The translations under genes and the position numbers were made by a program. Shown piece after piece: positions 34,125 through 48,500 of a DNA stretch of 64,000 bases. Origin of the DNA: Carposina sasakii (taxonomy: Eukaryota > Arthropoda > Insecta > Lepidoptera > Carposinidae); contig CP053150.1 of NCBI GenBank assembly GCA_014607495.2, positions 14,032,495 through 14,096,494 on the forward strand. Reading direction: 5' to 3'. Numbering within the stretch: the stretch's first letter is position 1; each line of letters opens with the position of its first letter. Below the pieces are notes generated by a model. It worked only from the letters and a program-made list of their open reading frames with translations, was not told the DNA's origin and did no database searches.

Positions 34125-34955
34125 TCTACACTAATATATTAAAGAGGAAAACTTTGTTTGGTTGTAATGAATAGGCTCAAAAACTACTGGAACGATTTCA
34201 AAAATTCTTTCACCGTTAGAATCCTTATTGGACCTGGATGAACATAGGCTATAAGAATTTCCCGATATTACCACGGGAAGGCGACCAACGGGAATTCTAT
34301 ATTTTTTACGAAAACCGCAATACATTTGAAGCTGAAATCGGGCATATATGTTCATTGGGGACAGCGAGGGAGGACTAAAACGGATTTCCCGAAATTCCCA
34401 CGGGAAGGGGACAAACGGGAATTCATTTTTTTACGACAACCGCGACACATACGAATTCGAAATTAGACATGTACGTTCATTAGGGACTGCGAGGGAGCGC
34501 TAAGAACGGATGTCCCGAAATTCCCACGGGAAGGGGACAAACGGGAATACCACATTTTTACGAACACCGCTATTTGTATGAAGCTGAAATCGGATTAGGG
34601 ACTACGAGGAAGCCCTAAGAATGGATTTCTCATAATTCCCACGGGAAGGGGACTAACGGGAATTCTATTTTTTTTACAAAAACCGCTGTACATGTGAAGC
34701 TAAAATCGGACATATATGTTCATTAGAGACTGCGGGGAAGCACTAAGAATGGATTTCCCGAAATTCCCACGGGAAGGGACTGTCTGTGCGTTTGTGCACG
34801 CTAATCTCAGGAACGGCTGAACCGATTTCGATGCAGTTTCCAGGAATATATTGTGACAGGTCCCACTTAACATATAGGCTACTTTATATCCCGGATAATT
34901 TCGACATTTTGTTTTTTCTGTAGTCCACGCGGACGGAGTCGCGGGCGTCCACTAG
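34125..34955 (+). mobile_element. chimeric Helitron
   Basis: The 5' end TCTACACTAATATATTAAAG (preceded by A) and the tandem units up to 34780 belong to the family of 14763-15456. From about 34781 (TGTCTGTGCGTTTGTGCACG) to CTAG at 34952-34955, followed by T, it is the 3' part of the 12310-12609 family, with its hairpin. Both outer borders obey the Helitron A/T rule, so the hybrid is consistent with having moved as one unit. Confidence 0.75.
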
Positions 34956-36387
34956 TATTTTATATTTTACGTATTTTTCGAATTGATTAAATGCTGAATT
35001 TCTTTTTCTGCAGTCAGAAGACTCTTTGATCGAAAAGAAAAACGTAGAAATCAACCAACCCATAAATTAAGATAATGTTCGACTCTTTTGAACTTATCTT
35101 CGTTCGAGTATACCCATATCATGTATGTGCATTATCCTTTGTAAATAACATTATTACTATACCTAACAATGACTTACTTACCTAATTAAGTTTTATAGAT
35201 CATTTCCGTAAGGCCACTCGCATAACACGGCCGTGGGGTCATAAAGTAAACCGATCTCGAAAATATTTACTGTTGTTATTCGCTTTAATAGTACAAACGG
35301 CACATTCTTCTGCAAACTCAGTAGAACAACATGCGTGCATCTGACTCATGGTTTGTTGTATTTGTGAGTTACAAGCGAGTCGCTATCGAGTAACCATAGT
35401 AATGGGCAATTAAAGACACACGTGCTTATTCGGAATACGGTCTTCTTCAATGTTCTGAACATTTACGATTGTTTCCACTGAATGGAAACATGACTTTTTA
35501 GGAAGAAAGGTTCAATGGAATAATTTTAATACTTATATATCGAATCTTAAAGATCGTCGCTTGCCGAATTCAATTCAAATCAAGACGTACATTCTTCAGC
35601 ATCGTAAGATACAATAAGTAGCTAAATATAAGTAGTCAGTTTTTGAGAGCATCGACTTTCTCCAAAAGTCCAAACACGTAAAATATTTCCTAAGTACCTA
35701 ACGGTTCGTCGCTGAGACTCCGAGTCCCAGTTTCGGATAGCGGTAAAGGAGTTTTGACACCATTTTGGTTACTCATTCACCGTTACACCATCATGCTTCA
35801 TCATTATACTCGTACAGTAGGCACCTACAATATTTTCCTTTCAGCTCTTCATCTCCATTAAATATACTTTCCTCTTCATCAATCTGGAAAACTCTATTAC
35901 CTCCTAGTTGTGTAGTTTTTGTTCAACAAACTTTTATCTCAAGCTAATAGTTTTAGAGGTAATACATTTATCAGTTGTTTTTTTTTTTTTTGTTAATTTG
36001 CACATATGCGTTTTTGGTAGATTTGCATTTGGGGCAAGCACACAGCGATCACGGAATATTTAAAAGTTTTTGCCTATAAATGATCTTGCTTTCTTTCAAA
36101 GGATTTTTTTACGAACTGCCTACCTACCCAATATTATTGACGGTTGTTCAACTTTAAATACGTGAGTCATTATTGATGCCTTCTTAGTGCTAACTTAGTG
36201 ATCTGAATGTAGGCCAGCTCCCTGTGAAGTTCCTTTGTTCCTTTCCTACTATTTGATTGACTCAGAGGTATCATGTTCTTACTTTCATCGAATACCAATT
36301 GCCTAGAAAGTCTAGTTTCCAAACAAATAAATAGCTAAATGTGTAGAGAACATTATTAATTGAAATTTCATGACTAAATATACTAAG
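34956..36387. other. AT-rich stretch without genes
   Basis: No exon, RNA gene or complete transposon was recognised. There is one T-run at about 35978-35991. Confidence 0.4.
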
Positions 36388-36603
36388 AGCTTCGGAGAAA
36401 TAACATCTCCTTGTCTCACTCCCCTCTGCAAAGAAATCGGCTCAGTGCTCCGCTCCTGTACTCGTACCGACATGGTGGCATTGCTGTATAAACACTTCAG
36501 CACTTCGATATATCGATGGTCAATATGGCACCGCTGGAGAGACCGCAACACTGCCCATGTCTCGATCGAATCAAAGGCCTTCTCATAGTCCACGAACGCT
36601 AGG
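36388..36603 (-). pseudogene. RTE-type reverse transcriptase fragment
   Basis: The minus strand reads LAFVDYEKAFDSIETWAVLR followed by CLYSNATMSVRVQ and ISLQRGVRQGDVISPKL. These are the conserved DYEKAFD and RGVRQGD-ISP blocks of an RTE LINE reverse transcriptase. Homology stops on both sides, so only about 70 residues remain. Confidence 0.85.
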
Positions 36604-36819
36604 CATAGTGGCCGATTATACTCTTACACATACACAAAAATAAATATGGCATATAACATAAAAGAAGAGATGCATGTACAATGGCAATCTTATCTCTACC
36701 AGAGATCTCTTCCAGCAAGCCAAGCAAGTAAATTATGCAGTGCAATTAACAAATTCTAAGAAACCAATACATAACTGCATTAAGAAAAAAATAGAGAAAC
36801 AAATGACAGCATATTCAAA

Positions 36820-37060
36820 TAATGGACTAGTGATGCTTCAGCTTTTCCCTAAATGTGCCAACAGTGCGACAATCTCTAACCATATGGGGTAATTCATTCC
36901 AGAGCTTAACCGCCTGAACCGGGAAAGAATACCCAAAAGCCCCAAAATTAAAACGGGGAGTTTGTAGTAGTGATGCCGTATTGGATCGGAGAGGCCGATC
37001 TCTTGAAAAGAGATATTCAAAGCGCTCACTGAGATATAACGGAGAAGGGCGATAATTTTA
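36820..37060 (-). pseudogene. LINE C-terminal remnant, second copy
   Basis: The plus-strand text CTAAATGTGCCAACAGTGCG and CATATGGGGTAATTCATTCC repeats that at 1-110. On the minus strand it reads AVKLWNELPHMVRDCRTVG in broken frames. It ends near a TTTTATTTTATTTTATTC stretch (37058), a likely A-rich 3' region. It is a degraded fragment. Confidence 0.55.
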
Positions 37061-37670
37061 TTTTATTTTATTCATCAAAAAGGAAAAAGGAAAAGTCAGT
37101 AACTACTTATAAGTGAATTTGATCCCCTATATTATATGGCCTTAGAGGTTGTACCTACATCAGCCTCAAAATACGGGCACATACCTACTACGAAGTAGGT
37201 AAATCAACAATCAAACATTCAGTGCCAATGGTCATGAAAATAAGGTATCACGGTGTCGTTCAGTAAACCGAGACAAAAGGCTGTATTTCGAGACGAAAGG
37301 TCACTAATCGACCTACATTGTGTGTTCGGTCCTTAAACAGTTACCTATAGGTAAGTAGGTATGTCGGACAACGACAGCGTGGTACACATGCTTGCAGCCT
37401 CCTTAATCATAGACCTACTTATTTACTTCCGTAGGCTGCAGACAAAGTAACTAGTTCATTACCACCATGAACGTGATTACCACCTACATTATAGGCAACT
37501 TGCTAGTATTTAAATGGTGGACTTCAATGTTTTAAAGTACCTCAAATATTTATGTCACTCATCTTTTACATTTGGCCCCGCTATGCTAACCGTAGCTGAG
37601 GGAACTCCTTTATAATCCTGCCGTTCTGGCTACGCCATTTCAGGAACAAAGTCATGCGTATGGTGTACTA

Positions 37671-38247
37671 TACAGAATGATTTTTGGTCGTCAACGTTCC
37701 CGAAAACTACGAAATCTCGTCATCACGATCATTTTTCTCCATGGAAATGCAGTCTAGGTATTTAGACTGCGTTTTTTTCCATAAATGCACATAGATGTGC
37801 GTAGCAAGATTTTTTCACGAGAAATAATTACTATCTGTCTATAATAATATCGGTGAACATATACTAAGTATTTTTTGGTCGTCAGCGTTCCCGAAAACTA
37901 CGGAATTTCCTCATCATCTTGGTCATTTTTCTCCACAGAATCATACCTGGGAAGTGTTTGGTTCCCAAGATATTAGGGTCCAAAGTGGAGTAAATAGACT
38001 GCGTTTTTCTGCATAAATGCACATAGACGCGCGTAGCAAGATTTTTTAACGAGAAATAATTAATATCTGTCAATGAATAAACTAGCATAAACACTGGACG
38101 CTATGAATTTTCGGCCGATCAAGTAATTGATTTTTTTTTTAATTACATCGTTTCCCAGCATTTTTTTTGGCATAAACTTACTTTATTTCATGTAGGTATA
38201 GAGTACGTACCCTTTGTTAAGGGTGGCGACGAAAAAACATTCTGTAT
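37671..38247 (+). mobile_element. MITE (GGTCGTCAACG family), partly duplicated copy
   Basis: It begins TACAGAATGATTTTTGGTCG. The first section breaks off at about 37845, and a second start, TTTTTTGGTCGTCAGCG, appears at about 37870 and runs to TACAGAATGTTTTTTCGTCG (inverted) at 38247. It is either a tandem duplication or one copy inserted into another. Confidence 0.7.
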
Positions 38248-38979
38248 AATTAGGGATATACGTATCCGCGGATACGGACCGCGGTCCAATAGGATCACAT
38301 ATAAATCGATATGTAAGTAATTCGATTGTATTTTGTATAATTAATTTATGAGAAAACAAAGAAACGGCGATGGACTACTCTGTCACAAAGGTGGTGCGAT
38401 TTGTCACAGTTGTTATGAATAAACAGAACTAATTATTAAGTATCATGGGATTAAGTTGCAAATGAGGCATTTTAAAACATTTTCAGAGTGTGAGTCAAAA
38501 GTCGATAAAGATTTCGATTTTAACATTGTGTTGTATTTAAGTCAACTAAAGTCAAGCTGCTAGGAGTAATTGTGTTCTGTGTGCTTAGCTGCTGAAGTAC
38601 CTAAGTAAGACATTCCAAGATTTGGCGAACACGATGTAAATAGCTTGCTTAATTCGTCCCGCGACCAAGATAGATGCAGCAACCAGCTGTGCGCATGCCA
38701 TGCGATGCTATCCTGCATCTAAGCCTGCATCTAACTGCATCCTACACTGCTTTACACTTTTGGCTCCGTGATAGATAGGTAGTTGTTTTACATGGAGGTA
38801 CATAATATTTAAACATAAGAATTTACATCATAACAGATAAATAAGTAATTTAGTATTCAGTAGCTTAATATTTGTTTGATAATAAATGTAGAATTTAAAT
38901 ATTTTAATCTATAAACATGGTAACTACTATGTACTTGACTGTACTTGATTTAATTTTTTCACTTGTTACGTTCATTGTT
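38248..38979. other. upstream region of the TNF-like gene
   Basis: AT-rich, with a short palindromic CGTATCCGCGGATACG at about 38270 and some CTGCATC repeats at 38700-38745. No exon was recognised. Confidence 0.4.
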
Positions 38980-39392
38980 GGATGGAGACGCGTCACCCAG
39001 CCCGCATCGCGCCAACCAAACCAACATCCATTCATTTTGAAATTAGCGCGCGAACCGCAGACATCGCCGGTCAACCAACCGGTCAAGGCAGCGCGGCAGC
39101 GGGCGGAGAAGGAAGACAGACGGATACGGTTATCACACTTCACAAACGGCACAGCCACTAGCGCCGCAGTTGCTAAAGAAACGGATGTCAGAAAACTAGC
39201 GCATATATTTTTATTTATTTTGCTTTTGTTTGTTTTTGTAAAGTTGGAAGACGGACGCGGAACGTGTCGCTCTCGGGCCCAAGAAAGTGGGAATATTTTG
39301 TGTTATGTGAATTAAGTAAAGAAAGTGACTGTTTAATTTGTGAAGTAGAATAAATAAGACCACGCTTCTGATTCTACCAACAGTTATCTCTG
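38980..39392 (+). promoter_or_regulatory. GC-rich promoter / 5' UTR region of the TNF-like gene
   Basis: Composition jumps to GC- and CpG-rich between about 38980 and 39290 and then falls. A good donor, CTCTG followed by GTATGT, is at 39393, and an acceptor-like TTTGTTCAG at about 39501 precedes the coding start at 39582. This suggests a non-coding first exon ending at 39392. The 132-codon frame across this block has no domain and no splice support, so it is treated as untranslated. No TATA box was seen. Confidence 0.45.
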
Positions 39393-39581
39393 GTATGTAT
39401 GGTTTGTTTTGTTTTTATTATTATTCCTCTTATCATTCAACTCACGCAAGGCGGGTTATCATCCGTGCGAACTTTTTTTAAAGCTTGTATCCTTTGTTCA
39501 GAGACAGAGACGCCTCCGTAACACTTATGGCTAGAAAATAGTACTTATTCTGTACTACATGCAAATATACCTACAATTACA

Positions 39582-42500
39582 ATGGATGGAGAACGAAAAA
39601 TAAACCTGTGTGAGGGTGTTCCCCTTAACACAGGTGCAAATATCTTTCTAAATACTGGTAAAAATACAAATGTAAACACGCCAGAAGGAGCAATCATTCA
39701 TCTGAAACCAGGTAATGTAAATTTAGAAAAATTGATTTTACTTTTAATTTAAAAAGTACATGCTTTACTCATTGAGCCAATTTTTTTTTAGAAAAGCCCT
39801 CCAACTTCGGAGTCCACATAAATACCACGTTCGCAATCGCGTCTTCCAAGAAAATAAAGCTATTCTTCTTGTTGAACTTTTTGCTGAGTATAATAAGTAT
39901 GGTGATAAGTTGTTACATAGCTTTTTACTACTGGAATGAGGTGATCTCTATGAGGAAACAAATAGATGTATTAAGAGATCAATTTATACTTCAAAATTTG
40001 AGTGGAAGCCAAGGTGCGATACAACAGGGTGCTCTTTCAAGGCAACCTGGTCTACATAATATGTTTGAGCACAGACAGTCTCGCATGGACAGCCTCAGTA
40101 CTGATGAAGAGTTAACACAGAAAGCAAAAAAGTTTTATGTAGATGACCTGGGGCAAGACATGTTACTCGTGGACTCCAAGAAAAAAACACCAAAAATTGA
40201 GCTTTTGGAAAGGATACCTACTTTCCAAAAAGGTAATATCAATAAAATTATTATGTGTTGAGTTTCTTAACAAAACAAATGAACTCAATTATAATTTATT
40301 TTACATTTATTTTCAGAAAATCTAGTCGTACATTTTAACGGTGCCCAGAATGAAGCTCACATATCATCCAACTGTAAGTAATATTAGTATAAAATATTAA
40401 ATTAAGTGCCACTTCCACTAATTTTGATTAGGATCAAGAAAATTGCCCGGGTTCTTTGATTTTTTGTGATATAAGTTTGCAGTTTCATTCATTCATTAGA
40501 TCAGTTACTATGTTATTTCAATTGCAATTTCTTTTAAATAATCCTGCCAATATTCTAAAATTACCTATATTAGATACTAAATTGTAATACCACTTATCAT
40601 AAAACTTTTGACATAATTAACATTCTTATGTTTTCCCATATTAATTAACCCTCATATTGCCCACATTATACATTTTTGACTTATTGTGTCCAGTTTTGGT
40701 AATTCTTTCCCTCTTTAGTTTTACTGTTTTAGACTACTACCAATTGTAATGATGGGTAGACATTTTATTCCTATAAGGATATTTTATGTTCAGTAAACAT
40801 TTGTTGGTGTCAAAATATGTAAACTTACATACCTACTTGTAAGCTGTGGTGTGGTGCACTCTAGGTGCATGCCTATTAATGAAACTTCATTACCTTAGTT
40901 AATTTGTACAAACTTCTCCAATTTTTCTTTTTTTTTATGAGAATACCAATTTTGCGCTTTGTTTTTGGGGGTCACTCACTACCGTGATCCAGACTTGGAG
41001 TCAGGGGGTGGTAGAATTTGCAAGCTTCGCTGTCGCTCGTAAAATTGTAACATTACATAAGCTGGTCTAAGGACCCCATGACCCATCCCCCTAAATCCGC
41101 CATAGGACCCTAGACACACATCATAGTATACGGCGACTGACAGCTTCATCGTTAGATACCAGTGACGTGATTATCATCTAAGTTAGATACCTACAAAGAG
41201 CGTTTTCCCACTAGACGACACGACAGCGACATTTCGTCATCTAATATCGGGGTCGTGGTTGTATCGTCTAGTGGAAAAACGCCCAACAGGTTTACAGTAG
41301 TAGAAATTCTTTACTTACACCTTAATGCCTTGATAACACGTACCGAGTAAACGGGCGAGACAGTGAACTCGGCCGAGTGCTCGGTTCGTCTGAACACTTT
41401 GGCGAGTGCTCGGCCGGCCAGAGTGGCGAGACAGTAACTCGGACCCTGTTTTACTTACTAGGCCGGGTGAACTACTCGCCCACGTCACTGCCTCGGCCGA
41501 AATTAATTTTACTGTCTCAATCACACGATCAAGACATAAGTGCACGGAGAGAAAGACTGGCAGGAAGTAACCTATACATTACCAACTATGTAAAGTCTTG
41601 TAATTGTAATGCTAATTTATGCCTTCTTACATATGTCTTACTCATACCTTAAGAATTCGCATTGTTGACTGCAAACTATGAATTAAATAACTTGAATAGG
41701 TAGATATGTAAGGTACGATACGTACCTCCGTAATATAATATACATACATAAAGGTCACGCCCGTTATCCCCCAAGGAGGTTGGGCAGAGGTGTCCTTACA
41801 CACCCACTTTTCACCTGTTAGCCTATTAAGTCCCACGCGGTAAGTGGTAAGCCCACCGCCGCTAATGTAATATTTTTATTTATTTTATTTTATTCGGGAT
41901 ATCTACAACGTTATAAATAGATAGATACAGAGATAACTTACAAAAGAATGGTCAATTTAAAATTTCCACGAATTTACACAAATCAATAAGTTCAGTCGAC
42001 ATATCGTTTTTAACAGTTACAAATAGTAAAACAATTAACAGCGCAAGGTACATAAAACCATGTATAACAATATCAGCGTGTTACTAGATTCCTACATAAT
42101 ATAACATAACATTTGTAGTAGGTAGATACTCAGTAGGTACAAGTTCAAAATGCTAAAACAATATTTAATTGTTCACTGTGCACCCACATAAATTAAACTA
42201 AAACTAATAGATACAAACTTAATCTCAATTGAAATATCCCCCCTCAAGATCTCTATAACTGCATGCTTGAATGTGTGCTTCGAACCGTGAAATGGGTCAG
42301 CCCCAGAAAAACATTTGTTGTACTGTTGTGCAATACGTGTCATAACAGAATTTTGGGTATAGTTAGAATTATGCAAAGGAACATGAAAGAGTCCCGTGTG
42401 GCGAGTACGACGGGAAGGCGCTTGCAGTGCAATTTGACCCACCAACGCTGGACAGTCAAGGCGTCCATTCACCAGGTCAAAGAGAAACATCATATCTAAC

Positions 42501-45500
42501 ACTTTCCGGCGATCGTTGAGGGTTAAAATGTTTTGTGTTTGGCAGCTAGATTCATATGAGTCAGACCACTGACGAGCCCTGTAAATAAGATGCTTCAAAA
42601 ATTTCTTTTGTATCGATTCAATCTGTTCTGAATATGTCGAGTACTGTGGACACCAGACGCAACTAGCGAATTCAAGGTACGTAAGAATTATATACTATTT
42701 TTATACAACCAAGGTCCGACACAGGCTGGCACACTCATCACAAAACCCAGATTTTTGTACGCTTTGTTGGTTATGTATGATATTTATATGTTCCGTCATG
42801 TTCAGTTTACTGTCCAAATGAACGCCAAGATCACGTACAGTGCTGATTCTTCCAATAGTTGTACCCTGCATGCTATATGAGAAGACGACGGGGCAAATTT
42901 TACGAGAGAAGGTTATTGATATACTTGACATTTCTCAGCATTAACCTTGATTCGATTGGCTGTATAGTACTCTGATAGACGGGACAAATCCTCTTGAAGC
43001 TGGGAGCAATTCACAAGGTCATTTACCTCCAGATAAATCTTTGTATCGTCGGCGTACATCAAAAATTTTGAGTAATTAAAACATGTGTATATGTCGTAGA
43101 GGTAAATATTATGGAAGAGTGGGCCTAGGTGAGAGCCCTGCGGAACCCCAGAAGGAATCACCACAAAATCAGACCGAAAGCCACCCAAAACAACCGCCTG
43201 AGATCGATTTGTCAGATACGATTCAACCCATCGCAGCAAGTCTCCGTGTATGCCTAGGTGCTAAAGTTTGCGTAGCAGAATGACGTGATCCACACGATCG
43301 AATGCCTTTTCAAAATCAGTGTAGATCACGTCAACCTGCTTGCGCTTTTCCATTGTTGTACGGAGGAAGTCAACAAACACTGCGAGGTTGGTTACTGTAG
43401 ATGGTCCGCGCAGAAATCCATGCTGCTCACAAGGCAAACTATGGGCGATAGTGGAGTATATGTAATTGTACATGATTTTTTGAAAGATCTTACTGAATAC
43501 ATTTAATATGGAGATTGGTCTATAGTGTTCTACATTGTATCTAATTATAAAATTTACAATCGAACTTTATAATCTGTCTTAGGGCTAAGTTCATAATGAA
43601 TTACGTGCTAAATATGCACGACTCACGAGAAGCTTAGTAATGCAAGGAGCAGTTGATAATTAGATGTACAGGGTGTAACAGAAGGGTTCAGTAGTCATTT
43701 TTTTCATCAATAAGCTTATAAAAATAGCTAAAAAAGCCTGTCCCACAAAATATGTGCAATCCACTGCTGGTCGAAGTTTTTCAAACTCCAGCACATAGAT
43801 TGATCTTAACTAATCTTAAGCCATATGCAGCCAATCATTTAATTACGCATCCAGTCATGGATTCTTGAATCTCTTACAATCTGTGGTATATTTTTCCCAA
43901 TAGTTCAGCAAGTCGCTGATGTAGCCAGCACAAGTACCACATTAACATGGTAGTCTTCTGACAAACATCAGTAATTTTCGACCTCAATGTTACACCATCG
44001 TCTTTCTTCGTCTCTTTCAGTTTAAGTAAGAAGGAATACTTATAAGGCATCATGAACCTATTCTATTTCTATTACGGCATATATCGCAAGTGTGTAGGCT
44101 CAGAAGCTTAACAACTTGGATCCATTGCTAGGAATACTTAGTACAGTGATTAAATAATATGCTCTTTAATTAACGACCAGACAGTGTGCATGGTTCTTTT
44201 GGAATACCACAATGAAATGAAACCCTTGCAATAACCATCTGGTGTAGGTATTTTATGTTCAGTGACGTAGGTAATTATTACCAACATAAATTTATTCCGG
44301 TAGATACGTATTTCAATAATATAGGCTTAAACTCATTCGGTCATTACTCATTGTTTTAACAACACTTTTATCAAAGAGAATTTATGTTTATTTATCAATA
44401 TTCTCTGTTTTGTTCGGCTGTAGATATATGGTATTTTTAAAAACATGCATGCCGAAAATCATTATGAAAATAATGCACTTGTTTGACCTATTTCTTTGTT
44501 CTCTTCAAACCCATCTTCCTGGTACCTACCTAACAGGTAACAGGTTCTCAACTTCGTTACGCAGATGGTCTTCCTTCATACAAAATACGAATTAAAAAAA
44601 AACACAATTTAAAGTCGGGATCCATTATCCGACAGCCTAGCTAATATTTCAATGGATCCTGGCGTTCAGTTGTTATGTTACTATCACTAGAAAATATTTT
44701 ATGTTCTTCAATAGTATTCATTCCATAATAATATTATAGAATTTTAGACCACCGGACATCTAAGTGCTTGTTTTTTTTCTTTTCTGTTTTTTTATTATGT
44801 ACCTACTTACATTATTTGGTTCTTTTTTAAGCAGTCGGGTTTTTGGATTTTTTCAATTGTGTTTTTTTATTTTATACTTTTTTGTTATGATTATGAGTAC
44901 CTAGCTACTACATGCTCGGCAGCAAGAAGTCTCGTCTTGCTACTGTCTAAAAACTTATACCTATGTGAGAATGGTTGTTACGCAACTATTAATCGATATA
45001 AATCCTAAACGGTTGGTCGAATCGAAAAATTTTGAGAGAAACCTAAAAATTATTTTTAAATACCTATTCAACGATACCCCACTCGATATAGTTTGTCGAC
45101 TTAATTTTTTTTCATTTTCACAAAATGGCGTCCAGTAGTCGCCATATTGGATTTTCACTAACGTCATGTCTTTAGTGACACTCGCCGGACTAAGAGGAAT
45201 CGATTGACGTATGAATCATAAAAATCGGCCGAGGCGTTTGGTCTGTGTAGTGCTTCAAAGGAACATACATACATACCCAACTAACAATTGTTGGTTGTAT
45301 AGAAGACCTTAGAATGTTTCGGGCTTACCAATCGGGGTTCTATAATTAACCAAAGAAGGTAGTACGTCCATAGAAAGTGGCGCATTTATTTCTCCAATTT
45401 GCTCTAAATTGCATCTATAGAAGTATCTAGTATGACAATTTTGGCCTATACAGTTGATGTAACAGTAATTCAATTTCCTTTTGGTGATTTACAAGCCACC

Positions 45501-48500
45501 GCAGTTTTTTTTTTTTTTTTAGAAATGATACACTGATGATAGCCTGAAGGGCTTTGTCATCTTCACCGGGCTACTTGCTGTGCGCTGAAGGCGCACAACC
45601 GAATGGTTTAAACCTACGCGACCAGTGCACCCCAGATGCGGCTGGGGCTTTGTCGCTTGGGGGACTAAACAAAGGTTTATATGACTATTTGTAGGATGGC
45701 TGGTAGGGTCGATGCCCAGCAGCGTCCTACTTTCGACTCTACCTACTAAGGGTTCCTGAAAAACCCACCGCTAAAGAACCCTCGAAACAACTGCGGTGGG
45801 GCTGTGTTGGCCAAACGAGTCAGATCAGGGCTGCCTACTTTGGTCAGTCACCTGTCTGGTGTGTGTTGCGAGCCACCGCAATGCTACTAAAGTACCCTTT
45901 TATACTGTAAAAGAGTTCATGATTCCATTATGACACTGACATGTATGATTCATTTGTTGATTTTACATTCTTTCACTGCTGTATCGCAATGTTATTTAAG
46001 AGAAAGAAACACCAAGGAAAACTTACAAGTATTTGAAACAAAAATAATACAAAATGACTACGAAAATATTATATTATGGGTGATTGATGTTTTTTAGGAA
46101 AATATTCATCTCTTACGGGGAAAATGACATGTGATTGAGATTTTACTGTTAAACTATACATGGGTTAGAGACAATATTATAATGCCCCCTCAAATAATTA
46201 AGCATTTAGTAAAATAATTACAAATTTTAAGTCATAAAAATACTTTCAGTGTTCAGAACATTACTATAGAACTTGTCATGACAGATCCCAGCCACCATTA
46301 TATAAAATTAGGGTTCCCTCCAAATGTTCCTTGAGTCATAAATGAAATTATCTTATTGTATTTAGAATAAATATAATGTTATAAGGTAAGACAGGTTTAG
46401 ATCCAGATTTCTAGAACATTACGGTCATACTAATAATTAATTAACATACATAGTTTTTGTGATATATGATATATTTGCTCAGAAGGATAATAACGGAACC
46501 ATTTTTTATAATTGATTGTTCAACTTGATTTTTACTTATTCAATATTGTTATGAAGTACATACAAAAATGCCTTTACAAAACTAATTTATAATTTAAAAT
46601 CAACATTGGCCTACCATTATAAACCATAATTAGGTTTTAGAAGAGATATGGACTCCGTTACAGTACTATGTTTAATGGAAGAACTATAATAGTTGCAAAG
46701 AAAACCGTATGGTACTAAAAGAGACAGTCGGGTAAAAAACTGCAAAATAAAACTCAGAGATTTAATTGCAATCGGCTGTTAGTGTCTCAGTCAGTAATCT
46801 TATCCTCAAGTCTTCTACTTCAAATACAAACATGTACCTACGTTTTAAGTGATGATAACATTATGTTGTTTCTTCGTACAAATACTTATAGGTACAATGA
46901 AGTAGTAGATAATAATTTAGTATGAGCAACAAGAGTTTTATTGTTAATTGAAATATGATTGCTTCTGCCCTCACTTCTGCCTAAGGTGTAACTTTGTCCA
47001 CATCACACAATATCAGAACAGCAGAAGCACAATAATTTTATTTAGTAAAAATATGGTGATATGCATCTGACTGAGGGTAGGAGGAGTTACATAAAGTAAA
47101 GAGAGTTCGCATCGACAGTTCTATTGAACAAATCGCCAGATGATAAACCTTGAACTACATATTTATTATATTTATAAATATTACAATCTCGAATTTGCGA
47201 CATGACACCCACATGTGTGTAATGTTCATGACATTGTATTCGTAATTTTATTAGGTAGCTAAGCTCATAGGATAGCTGGGCTAATGGTTCATTGGAATGA
47301 AATACAGAGAGGATGTTGTAGACGATTACTTACTACACAAACAATCATGTACTTTAATGGGACTTTATGCATATTTTACTTTCTTTCTGCACCCAAAAAA
47401 AGTCGGCTGTTTACGCGTATGTATCGCTATTAATTGTTTTTATTAACTGTTAATGTAAATTACATACAGAAGAATGCCGATTATCCGAATTAATTGGGAC
47501 TGGGGTCGATTCGGACATAGACTGGTAATAAAGAAAACGAACTGTCACACATAGAGTAAACTTATAAGCTGCGCGACGCAAAACACTTGCCTCTAGACTC
47601 TAGCTTTCAACCATAACAGTTGCAATATATCTGGACTCCAGCTAGTTCCAACTTGTTACAACAAAATAAATCAAAAATTACTTAGTTTTAATTTTTTATA
47701 TTACGCTTAGGACCGATTCGGATAATTGGCGTTCTACTGTAATACATATGTATATGTCGTGGCCATATTGTAAAATTGATCATTTCATGAAATGGTCGAG
47801 CATTTCATGAAGTGGTCGCATTTCATGAAGTGGCCAATTCAATTTGACCAGATCGTTAAATCGTCTACATTTCACGATTTTGTCATCCACGTTTGGCCAA
47901 ATCGTATTAACAGGGTGTCCATAAAATCCGAATGTGGTAAGAGCTTATATAAATAATATATACCGTACACCATATATAAGTATACCATAAGGTATGATGG
48001 TATGATTTTTTTTGCTATTATTTATGTGATATTTTCACAATATAATATTTAAAAACATAAAAGACTTTACAAAAGCGATTCGCATCTGGCACATCGCCGG
48101 ACGCTGCCTGGGCACGCTCGCTCCGCTCGCTCGGCTCGTGCGTCATTTGTCATAGTCTAACCTAACCTAACCTATCGTAATCTAAGGTTTTTGTTTAACA
48201 ATATTATTATAAACCACCATTAAGTCTAATATACATTATACAATATAACACACTATCCGTGAACTTCTTCTGCATAGTCACCCTACTCTCTTTAATTTGT
48301 TTTATAACCTAAAAAGAAAAATCCGCCATCTTCACACATAAATAAAACGCGCGCAGCGCCTCTACCGTTGATTCATGTAACTATTTTACGATATGATCAA
48401 TAATCTTGACCACTTCATGAAATGATCGGGCGTTTAGTTGCCCATATCGAGAAACGATTTTTATCATCAATCTGCCCAAACCATATCATGATGTGGCCAA

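Noticed and set aside
38917..39315. 132-codon frame in the GC-rich block upstream of the TNF-like gene
   Set aside because: It has no recognisable domain and overlaps an antisense frame of similar length. The downstream splice structure suits a non-coding 5' exon better.
45504..45870. GC-rich segment in the TNF intron as an alternative exon
   Set aside because: A poly(A) tail and a 10-bp target duplication show that it is a retroposon insertion.
48120..48180. CTAACCTAACCTAACCT as a chromosome end
   Set aside because: Only three units, located inside a transposon within an intron.
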